From Paraburkholderia aromaticivorans (lineage in GTDB: Bacteria; Pseudomonadota; Gammaproteobacteria; Burkholderiales; Burkholderiaceae): 64,000 nucleotides of DNA. Made by a program: the position numbers and the translations under genes. Positions 51,509 through 58,900 of the stretch are shown here, piece after piece. The stretch is from contig NZ_CP022994.1 in NCBI RefSeq assembly GCF_002278075.1, positions 62,001 to 126,000 of the forward strand. Reading direction: 5' to 3'. Position 1 is the stretch's first letter. Every line of letters begins with the position of its first letter. Below the pieces are notes generated by a model. The model searched no databases and was not told the origin of the DNA. It saw nothing but the letters and a program-made list of their open reading frames with translations.

Positions 51509-51542
51509 ATCCATTGCCATAATCCTTCTTATCGCAATGGAT
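51509..51542. promoter_or_regulatory. Putative tyrosine-recombinase core site 2
   Basis: Left arm ATCCATTGCCATAA (51,509-51,522), spacer TCCTTC, right arm TTATCGCAATGGAT (51,529-51,542). The arms match as inverted repeats at 13 of 14 positions around a 6-bp spacer. It lies between the divergent transposase and recombinase, where resolution sites of Tn4430- and Tn4651-type transposons lie, and closely resembles the dyad at 31,909-31,942. Confidence 0.68.
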
Positions 51543-51567
51543 GCCTTTTTTCACTAAACTGACAAAC

Positions 51568-53274
51568 ATGAAAACGCGTCAGTCCTGGCCTGCCTCGCAC
51601 CCGGCCTCCACCGAACCGCTGGCGTTTCCGGATGCCGACCAGCTTGCGGCGCTGCGCGGCTGGTATGCCGGCCTGTCTTCGCGGGCCGCCGTGGACCGCT
51701 ACCTGTCTCACGCACGCGCGCCGGGCGCATCGGCGCGCGGCATCATCGGCGCGATCCGCCGTCAGCTTGTCAACCTTGCCGTTGAACGCCAGCGCGCCGA
51801 TCTTGCTGATCTGCTGCAACATCCTGTTGGTGACCGGCTCGCCCGGGCAGGCGCGGTCGCACACGCGATCGAAATCCTGCGTGCGTTGCCGATGCCACAA
51901 CCGCAGATCGCCGATGACATCGGCCTGTGGCTGACGCCGCGCGCGGCGCGCGTGCTGCGTGCGCATGGCATCGCGACCCTCGCGGACCTGACCGTGCGGG
52001 TGCCGCGTCGACGCCGCTGGTGGAGCACGGTGCGCGGACTTGGCCAGACCAGTGCCCGGCAGATCGAGGCATTCTTTGCCGCCCATCCGCAACTGACGGA
52101 ACGCGCTCACGCGCTGGTTGCCGTGACCACGTCGGGCGTCGTCGTCCCATGGGAGCAGTTGAGGGTGCCGCACGAGGTGGATGGTTCGCACGGCAGCTTC
52201 CGGGCGCCCAGGCGGGCCTGCGCGCTTGACGCGAACAACGACTATGACGCGGTTCACGCGTGGCTCGCGTTGCACGAAACTCCTGCCACGCAGCGTGCCT
52301 ACCGCAAGGAGGCTGAACGCCTGATTCTCTGGGCCATCGTCGAACGTGGACGGGCGCTGTCCTCGCTCACAACAGAGGATGCGATCGCGTATCGGAGCTT
52401 TCTGCGGCATCCCGGTCCGCGCGAGCGGTGGGTCGGGCCGCCGCGGCCGCGCAGCGCCCCAGACTGGCGCCCGTTCTCTGGAAACCTGTCGGGCCGCTCG
52501 ACCGCCTACGCACTCTCCGTGCTGGGCGCCCTGTTTCGCTGGCTGATCGAGCAACGCTACGTGCTTACCAATCCGTTTGCCGGTATCAAGGTGCGTGGCA
52601 AAACGCGTGTCGCGCCACTTGACACGGCGCGCGGCTTCACGGAAGGCGAATGGGGGCTGCTTCGCACGATCGCCAACGGACTGGAATGGTCCTACGGCTG
52701 GGAAGCACCCGCCGCGCAGCGGCTGCGCTTCCTGCTCGACTTTTCCTACGCAACCGGTCTGCGTGCGAGCGAACTTGTCGGCGCGAGGCTTGGCGACATC
52801 CGGATAGATGAACGCGGTGCCCACTGGCTCAATCTCGTGGGCAAGGGAGGCAAGCCCGGCAAGGTGGCTTTGCCGCCACTCGCGCGCGTTGCACTCGAAC
52901 AGTACCTCGTCCAGAGGCATCTGCCAGTGACACCGCGGCGCTGGGATCCGAAAGCCCCGCTACTGGCGAGTTTTGATGGGGAAGGAGCAACGGGCATCAC
53001 CCGTTCCCGTCTGTGGTTCGTGATGCGCGGTTTTTTCCGCCTGGCCGCCGATGTCATCGGCACCGATTATCCCGTACTAGCTGAAAAGTTGCATCGCGCC
53101 AGCCCCCACTGGACGCGCCATACCCACGCCACCCATGCGCTTGCTCGCGGCGCGGAGCTGACGACCGTGCGGGACAACCTGCGCCACGCCTCTATCGCAA
53201 CGACCTCGATCTACCTGCTAAGCGACGAGGCTAAACGCTCCCGCCAGATGGACGAAGCGTTCGCCGCGCCGTAG
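51568..53274 (+). CDS. Tyrosine recombinase of the Tn3-family transposon (copy 2)
   Basis: A 568-residue recombinase probably resolving cointegrates at the dyad just upstream. The N-terminal family domain (LRGWYAGLSSRAAVDRYL, then LADLTVRVPRRRRWW) is followed by a core-binding domain (TQRAYRKEAERLILWAI). The catalytic residues are R in YATGLRASEL, HxxR in HWTRHTHAT, H in LRHASIATT and Y in SIYLLSDE. It is highly similar along its length to the protein at 32,029. ATG 51568 aligns with that protein's start; ATG 51541 is in frame but overlaps the core site. It ends 30 bp before the right terminal repeat. Confidence 0.9.
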   Translation: MKTRQSWPASHPASTEPLAFPDADQLAALRGWYAGLSSRAAVDRYLSHARAPGASARGIIGAIRRQLVNLAVERQRADLADLLQHPVGDRLARAGAVAHAIEILRALPMPQPQIADDIGLWLTPRAARVLRAHGIATLADLTVRVPRRRRWWSTVRGLGQTSARQIEAFFAAHPQLTERAHALVAVTTSGVVVPWEQLRVPHEVDGSHGSFRAPRRACALDANNDYDAVHAWLALHETPATQRAYRKEAERLILWAIVERGRALSSLTTEDAIAYRSFLRHPGPRERWVGPPRPRSAPDWRPFSGNLSGRSTAYALSVLGALFRWLIEQRYVLTNPFAGIKVRGKTRVAPLDTARGFTEGEWGLLRTIANGLEWSYGWEAPAAQRLRFLLDFSYATGLRASELVGARLGDIRIDERGAHWLNLVGKGGKPGKVALPPLARVALEQYLVQRHLPVTPRRWDPKAPLLASFDGEGATGITRSRLWFVMRGFFRLAADVIGTDYPVLAEKLHRASPHWTRHTHATHALARGAELTTVRDNLRHASIATTSIYLLSDEAKRSRQMDEAFAAP

Positions 53275-53342
53275 CCCACGCCCTTTCCGACAGGGCGTCG
53301 CCGGCTAAACGTGCTTTATTTTCCGTTTTCTCAAGCGACCCC

Positions 53343-53581
53343 TCGAAGTTCGGCACCGGGATGACGCGGCCGTCCTTCAGACACGCGGCGGCCGCGACCA
53401 GGTGCTCGCTCGCGGCACGCTGCGGGTGCGGCTTCCACGCGAGACTGTCCAGCGCCTCCTTGGCCTCTTCGGCGAAGACGGTGGCCACCTCCTCGGGAAT
53501 GATCTGGTTCTCGCGGATGTGGGAGTTCACGAGGGCGATCAGTTCTGTGCGAAACGCCGTAGTGCGTTGTTCCTTGCTCAT
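53343..53581 (-). pseudogene. Hypothetical plasmid gene truncated by the transposon
   Basis: Starts at ATG 53581 (MSKEQRTTAFRTELIALVNS) 9 bp after the TGT-like gene's stop, so it is the last gene of that operon. About 80 native residues remain (through VIPVPNFE). The frame then runs into the transposon repeat for 36 junk residues, ending at 53,231. The retained part is helical with no recognised motif. The rest of the gene is not found on the other side of the transposon. Confidence 0.7.
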
Positions 53582-53590
53582 GGTGGTTCC

Positions 53591-54562
53591 TTACTGGTCA
53601 GTGGTGAACGACAGGCGTAGCTGGTCGCCGGCGGCCGGGCGCAGGCGCTCCTGCGCGGCCGTCATCCAGCGGCTCATTTCCGCAGAACGATGCGCGATGC
53701 TGTTGGACGCGCCGCGTTTGCGCGCCGTCATGCGCGCGCCGAAGTCGTAGGCCATCGAGTCGGCCGACGCGACGAAGTCGAACATCTTCAACTCCGACAG
53801 CGCACTCCCCTTCACGCCGAACATGTGCAAGCGCGACCCGGCCGGCAGATGCCCCTCGAGCGCCGCGAGGATCGCGAACAAGCCATGTGTCGGGTGGTGC
53901 AGGCTGCGTCGGCATACAGATCCGATGCCGATCAGCGCCGGCGGTGCATACCACGGCCGCCAACGCTCCCACACCTGCAGGAGCAGATCGAGGCTGCGCA
54001 GGTAATCGCTGGCCGACCAGCCCTGAATGACTGGCACGGGCGGCTGTAGGAGGTTCATCACGACGCGCTGGCTGCACGTCTTCGCGAGCTCGGCCTGCCA
54101 GTGATGGACAACGCGCAACGTACCTTCGAGGAGCGTTGCCGTCGCGTCGACGCGGTAGTCGATCTCGTCCTGATTCCGTGCAATTTCGGGTTCGCAGCAA
54201 AGGTCCGGCTGCGCCCACCAGGCCGCGCCGATCGACGTCGCGAACTCGATGTACTGCGCGTAAGTCCACGGGAAGATGCCGGCAATGCCCTGCTGCTGCC
54301 CCTTGCTCTGCCAGAGCTTCATCGCGGTGAAGCCTGCGCTGTCGACGGCAAAGTCGAGCTCCTCGATGTCGCTGGCCTGCGGGAAGTGAAAGCGACGAGT
54401 GGCCGGATTCCAGAACGCGTTAGCGCTCACCATTACCGGATAGTCGTTGTTGAAAGCGTGGAAGGCGAGCTTCCCGCCTCGATGCGGCAGGCCGACGCGC
54501 ATCACGAGGCCCGGCGCCGGCCTCGCGTTGCGCTGGTCGACCGGCATGTTGCGGATGGACAT
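53591..54562 (-). CDS. TGT-superfamily (DpdA-like) base-exchange protein
   Basis: A 323-residue protein with motifs in TGT order: FAVDSAGF (like DSGGFQ, about residue 73), AAWWAQPDLCCEPEIA (acidic site), VPVIQGWSASDY (like VQGG, about 177), ALIGIGSVCRRS (like GLAVGE) and HMFGVKGSALSEL followed by VASADSMAYDFGAR (like HxMGVG and DxFDCVxPTR, with candidate nucleophile aspartate). The zinc cysteines of tRNA enzymes are absent. DpdA-type proteins swap guanine for a 7-deazaguanine in DNA, protecting it from restriction. It lies in a minus-strand operon of small genes, 11 bp after one and 9 bp before the next. GGGGAGG precedes the ATG. Substrate is inferred. Confidence 0.75.
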   Translation of the reverse strand: MSIRNMPVDQRNARPAPGLVMRVGLPHRGGKLAFHAFNNDYPVMVSANAFWNPATRRFHFPQASDIEELDFAVDSAGFTAMKLWQSKGQQQGIAGIFPWTYAQYIEFATSIGAAWWAQPDLCCEPEIARNQDEIDYRVDATATLLEGTLRVVHHWQAELAKTCSQRVVMNLLQPPVPVIQGWSASDYLRSLDLLLQVWERWRPWYAPPALIGIGSVCRRSLHHPTHGLFAILAALEGHLPAGSRLHMFGVKGSALSELKMFDFVASADSMAYDFGARMTARKRGASNSIAHRSAEMSRWMTAAQERLRPAAGDQLRLSFTTDQ

Positions 54563-54573
54563 GCCGGCCTCCC

Positions 54574-54969
54574 CTACTCAGTGACGCGTTGCAGGCCCGC
54601 AGACAGGCTGCGGACGGCTGCGGCGAGATCGCCCTTCTCCCACGAGTCGAGAACGGCTTGTGCGGCTTCTACGAGGCCGCCAAGCGCCTCGGCGTGCTTC
54701 ACGGCAAGGCAGAACAGTGCGGCGCATGCCTCGCTCTCTGCGTCGCCGTGCGGGCCGAACGGTGCGACCAAGCTGGTGTCGTGGAACACGGCGACGTGCT
54801 TGCCGTCGTTGCCGTCGTAGGTCTGCCCGCTCAGCGTGCCCGTGATCGAGCCTTCCCAAATGCCGATGCCGACCTGGCCGTCTATCTTGCTGGCCAGCGT
54901 GCGCATCGCGGCCGCTGCGTCGGCCGCCGTCATCGCACGGATCTTCACGCAATCGAGGAGGTTGCTCAT
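54574..54969 (-). CDS. Hypothetical protein of the DpdA-like operon
   Basis: A 131-residue acidic, alanine-rich protein (MSNLLDCVKIRAMTAADAAA). The middle has strands (GQVGIGIWEGSITGTLSG, HVAVFHDTSLVAPFG) and the C-terminal half is helical (ACAALFCLAVKHAEALGGLV). No catalytic motif is seen. Its start overlaps the stop of the preceding 86-aa gene by ATGA, so the two are translationally coupled; the DpdA-like gene follows 11 bp later. The tight packing suggests a joint function or plasmid-housekeeping role. Confidence 0.7.
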   Translation of the reverse strand: MSNLLDCVKIRAMTAADAAAAMRTLASKIDGQVGIGIWEGSITGTLSGQTYDGNDGKHVAVFHDTSLVAPFGPHGDAESEACAALFCLAVKHAEALGGLVEAAQAVLDSWEKGDLAAAVRSLSAGLQRVTE

Positions 54970-55226
54970 GCCGGCACCTCCTCGAGCACTTCGGCACGTT
55001 GACGGGTGACGATGACGACCGGCACCGGCAGGACGTGCTCGTCGAGGATCAGCAGCGCCTTGCGCTGAGAGAACTCGCGGGAGGCGAGCCCCTTCTTCGC
55101 GTACAGCGATTGAATGGACGACTGGACGGATTGCACCGTGCGATCGTTGCACGGAACCAGCAGGCTTTCGCCGTAGCCGAGCTCGGCGAGGGCCATGCCC
55201 TTCTGCACCGGAAACTTGATGTGCAT
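54966..55226 (-). CDS. Hypothetical protein of the DpdA-like operon
   Basis: An 86-residue protein (MHIKFPVQKGMALAELGYGE) with a pattern of short strands then a basic helix (SSIQSLYAKKGLASREFSQR) and a final strand. GTCTAGGAGC precedes the ATG; the same leader stands before the 45-aa gene upstream. The stop overlaps the next start by ATGA. The YAKKGLASREFSQRKALLI part looks like a small DNA-binding or phage-type protein, but no family is assigned. Confidence 0.65.
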   Translation of the reverse strand: MHIKFPVQKGMALAELGYGESLLVPCNDRTVQSVQSSIQSLYAKKGLASREFSQRKALLILDEHVLPVPVVIVTRQRAEVLEEVPA

Positions 55227-55304
55227 GGTTGCTCCTAGACGTGGGTGTTGCAGGAACCGATCGCATCGGTAGCCGCCAATGCGATCAGTGAAGTTTTTGT
55301 CTGG

Positions 55305-55442
55305 TTAGCACCAGACGACGCGGCCGTAATCGACCGTGCGGCGGTAGTAGTTGCGACCGTTCCACGGCGTGTACGTGTACTCCATGTACGCGCAACTTAG
55401 GACTACGATCCAATGATGCAGTGTGAACAGACTCGCGCTCAT
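55305..55442 (-). CDS. Very small protein with CGTCTAGGAGC leader
   Basis: A 45-residue frame (MSASLFTLHHWIVVLSCAYM, then a YTPWNGRNYYRRTVDYG tail). The start at 55,442 has the same GTCTAGGAGC ribosome-binding leader as the gene at 55,226, which is the main support for its being real. A longer in-frame start (GTG 55,535) right after the promoter is possible. It is first in the DpdA-like operon. Function unknown. Confidence 0.45.
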   Translation of the reverse strand: MSASLFTLHHWIVVLSCAYMEYTYTPWNGRNYYRRTVDYGRVVWC

Positions 55443-55546
55443 GCCAATGCTCCTAGACGGGACGGTGAACGACATAGCCGGGGACTGGTAGCCGCCAGTG
55501 GTTCCGGCCGGGATGCGGTGAGGCGTGGCCGTCACTGCATGAAGAT

Positions 55547-55598
55547 ATTATAGCCCGCTTACGTACATACGTAAATACGCAATTGCACAATTACGTAA
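55547..55598 (-). promoter_or_regulatory. Promoter and TTACGTAA operators of the DpdA-like operon
   Basis: On the minus strand TATAAT (55,552-55,547) is preceded by a TTTACG -35-like box at 17 bp. Over the -35 lies TTACGTA-CA-TACGTAA (55,559-55,574), a perfect dyad, and a further TTACGTAA palindrome stands at 55,591-55,598. The AT-rich, repeated palindromes suggest repressor binding, probably by a plasmid regulator not in the window. Confidence 0.6.
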
Positions 55599-55599
55599 A

Positions 55600-55879
55600 T
55601 ATTTGGTGGGTGTTGAGGCATGTCAGGCGGTCAAGGGGACGCCCGGAAGCCGCAGCGGAGCGCAGAGCTGGCCGCAGGCCAGGTCGAGCACTGAACGGGT
55701 GAGGACGGCAGCGCAGCGGCCCTTGACGGGCTGGCGTGCCGGGATAGACGCTCCAGTCGAGGGTGTGGGGGAAGGGTTTTCTCCCCCGCACCCTTGACGA
55801 CAGAGGGCGACTCGCTCCTTCCCGCAGGGCGGGAAGGCGGGGGATGGGTGGGTGCCCTGCCCGCCTGCTTGCAGGCAAG
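55600..55879. other. Gene-free GC-rich stretch
   Basis: No supported gene on either strand; short GC-rich frames only. It separates the DpdA-like operon promoter from the terminator of the large methyltransferase-helicase gene. Confidence 0.45.
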
Positions 55880-55903
55880 AAAAAACCGCCGCGATCGCGG
55901 CGG
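55880..55903 (-). terminator. Rho-independent terminator of the methyltransferase-helicase gene
   Basis: CCGCCGCGATCGCGGCGG (55,886-55,903) is a perfect 9-bp-arm palindrome. Read on the minus strand it is followed by six T (55,880-55,885). It lies 62 bp after the stop at 55,966. Confidence 0.85.
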
Positions 55904-55909
55904 CTGTGA

Positions 55910-55957
55910 CACAAGATGTTGTGGCTAGGTGCAGCTGGTCGGACACAACATCTTGTG
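55910..55957. repeat. 14-bp perfect inverted repeat with 20-bp loop
   Basis: CACAAGATGTTGTG (55,910-55,923) and CACAACATCTTGTG (55,944-55,957) are exact inverted repeats, lying between the stop of the large gene and its terminator. It has no T-run, so it is more likely an RNA 3'-end stabiliser or a protein-binding/recombination site than a terminator. Confidence 0.6.
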
Positions 55958-55965
55958 CCTGCCCG

Positions 55966-58900
55966 TCATGCGCGCATGCGGAACCTGTCCTGCTGCTGGC
56001 CGGCATTGCCGTCGGTGGTCCGCGACTGCGGCTGCCACTGCGACACGTAGTTGTCGTCGGCCTGCATCAGCTTCAGCTCGGTCATGACGTCGCGCACGTC
56101 CTGGCGCAACGCCTCGAGGCGCGCCTGCTGCGGAAACGGCTTGCCCTGCTCCGCGACGGCCTTCGCGTGTTCACGACGCTCTTTCTCGCGCGTCTCCTCG
56201 GCCTCTTGTCGCCAGTCCTCGAACCGCGCCACGAAGTTGTCGAGCCGATGGACGAAACCCGTGATGCTGAATTTCTCCTCGGCGCGGTAGCTCAGGTTCT
56301 CGGGCTCGTAAGTGTCGGAACCGGTCAGCGTGAACTGGATTTCGTCGCGACTGGCGTAGACCTTGATGTCGAACCCGCGATAGCGGCCGACTGGCATCTC
56401 GGTGGGTCGGTCGAGAATGCCGACCGCCCGTCGTTCGACGGCCTTCTTCATCGCGTACATGACCTCGCCCAGCAGCGTCTCCCGATCCTTCTCACCATAG
56501 ACGCGGCTCTTGGTCTCGAATCGGAACTGCTCGGTCGTTGCTGCATCGCGGATCTCGATCTCGCGGTTCCAGCGCGCGATAGCGCGATCAGCACGCTTGT
56601 CGGCATCGGCCAGCCAACCGACGCGGCTTTCGAGACTGTGCTGATTGCGCTTGTAGTTCGAGAACAGTGCCTCGACCTTCTTCAGATCGGCACTGAGCTG
56701 CACCTGCAAGAAGATCAGCGGATTGCCCGTCGCGGCGGCCTTCATCTCGGCCGCATTGGCGGCTTCGCTCGCAACGTCTTCGATCACGCGCTGGAGACTG
56801 TCGCCCTTACGGAACTGTTCGATGCCGGCGGCCTTGTATTCGATCGTCTGCCACATGCGGCTGTCGTAGGTCTGCTTAGTCGCATAGCGCAGAATCTCGA
56901 CCTCGAAGCCGTCTGGGTCCTCTTCGTAAAAGAGGTTGCCCTGCCTCAGAATGCGGCCCTCACGCTGCTCCAGATCGCTCGGCCGCCACGGCGCGTCGAG
57001 ATGGTGCTCGGCGACGAGTCGCCGCTGAACGTTGGTGCCGGCGCCCATCTTCGCAGTCGAGCCGAGCATGATGCGCGAGTGGCCGCGGTTCATGTCGTCG
57101 AACAGCTTCGCCTTCTGCAGATCCGTCGTCGCCTCGTGGATGAAGCGGATCTCATGCTCGGGCACGCCGCGCGCGATCAGCTTCGCCTTGATGTCATCGT
57201 AGACGGAAAAGTCCGCGTTGCTGGCCAGCAACTCGTCCATCGAGATGGCGGGCGCTTCGTCGTCGCCCTCGTCATCGCCGTCCGCCGGCGCGATCGGCGC
57301 GGCTTTTTTTGACAGTTTTGGCGTCGACAGATCGCAGAACACGAGTTGCGTGCCCTTCCGGTCCTTCCACGCCTCCCATATGCGATAGATGTTGTCGATC
57401 GCCGTGTTGATCTTGCTGCCGGCGTCGTCGGCCGCGTGCGGATTGATGAGGCGGAAGTCGAGGCCGGCCTTGCGTGCATCGTTCGTGATCTTGAGCGGGT
57501 TGTCGACGCGTGGGTCCTTGGGCAGGTTCTCCATCCGGTGAATGATCGAGCCACTGTTCCAGTTCTTCAGCGGCATGCCGTCGCCGCGCAGGACCGCCTC
57601 GCCCTTGTCGTCGAGCACGGGCGTCTGCACGCCCATGAACAGCGCTTGCGCCTCCGATCGCTCGACGATGATGTTCTGCGGCCGCCCGCCCTTGACCTTC
57701 GGAACCGGGAAGCGGGTGCCACGTTCTGCGGCCTGGCGATCGAGATCCGACTTCGTGATAACGTCGGCGAACGTGCGGTACAGCGAGATGAGCTCGGGAA
57801 CGTTCTGGAACTTCGAGAACCGGCTGTTCAGACGGTAATTAACGCCTGTGGCATCAAGCTCCCAGCCCGTGACCACCTGCCCGAAGGTGGAGGCCCATGC
57901 ATCGAAGTGGACGATGCCGCGCGCCTTGAGCTCGTCGTACTGAAGGTAGCGCTGCATGGTGTAAAGCTCGGCGATCGTGTTGCTGATCGGTGTGCCAGTC
58001 GCGAAGAAGACGCCGCGGCCGTCGTTGCGCTGTTGCAGGTAACGGGCCTTCACGAACAAGTCGAATGCCTTCTCCGATCCTGCGAGATTGCCAAGTCCGG
58101 ACACGCGGCTGAGCGTCGTCGTGATGAAGAGGTTCTTGAACTCGTGCGCTTCGTCAACAAAGAGCGAGTCGACGCCGAGGTCGGCGAAGCTAACCGCCTG
58201 GTCTTTCGCGCCGGTGTCGGCTTTGCGCTCGAGGCGCTCGGTCATGCGCTCCTTCGCCTTTTCCATCTCCTTGATCGTGATCCGGTCGCCCTGCTCAGCC
58301 TTGATCTGCGTAATGGCGTCGCTCAGGTCCTCGATCTGTTCCTCGAGCAACTCGCGCAGCGTATCCTCGGGCATGCCGATCTTCTTGAACGAGCTGTGAG
58401 CGACGATCACGGCGTCCCAATCGCCGGTTGCGATGCGACCGAACAGGCGCTCGCGATTCTCCTTCTTGAAGTCGCTCTTTTCGGCGACGAGAATGTTCGC
58501 GTTGGGATATAGCGAGTAGAAAGCGTCCTTCCATTGCAGCAGCAGATGGTTCGGAACGACGAGCATGGGCTTCGACATCAGGCCCATGCGCTTGCTCTCC
58601 ATGATGGTGCCGACGCACACGAGCGTCTTGCCGGCGCCGACGACGTGATCGAACAACGCGGTCCCGTCCTGAATGCCGCGCCAGATAGCGTCTTTCTGGT
58701 GCGGCCGCAGCGTGATGTCGAGCGACGCGCCGGGAAGGTCCAGGTGCGATCCGTCGTACTTCGCCGGAATGTTCGTGTTGAAGCGATCGTTGTAGATACG
58801 GGCGAGCGTCTCGCGGCGATCCTTGTCCTCCCACACCCAATCGAGGAACGCCTGCCGGATCTCGTCGGCCTTCTGGTTGGCGGCCGCCGTCTGTGCGTCA

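Larger units (their letters stand above)
46621..53342. mobile_element. Tn3-family transposon with 37/38-bp terminal inverted repeats
   Basis: Left repeat 46,621-46,657 starts GGGGTCGCTTGCGAAAACGG. The right repeat, 53,305-53,342, read inward starts GGGGTCGCTTGAGAAAACGG. They differ by one substitution and one missing T, and both contain the Tn21-like core AAAACGGAAAATAAAGCACG. The 6,722-bp unit holds a small gene, a response regulator, tnpA on the minus strand and a divergent tyrosine recombinase. Flanking pentamers ATGTA and TCGAA differ, so there is no target duplication and at least one flank has been rearranged. Confidence 0.88.

Noticed and set aside
55559..55598. Plasmid origin iterons
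   Set aside because: Only three short TTACGTAA-type dyads, placed over a promoter -35 box, with no rep gene in the window; operator use is more likely.
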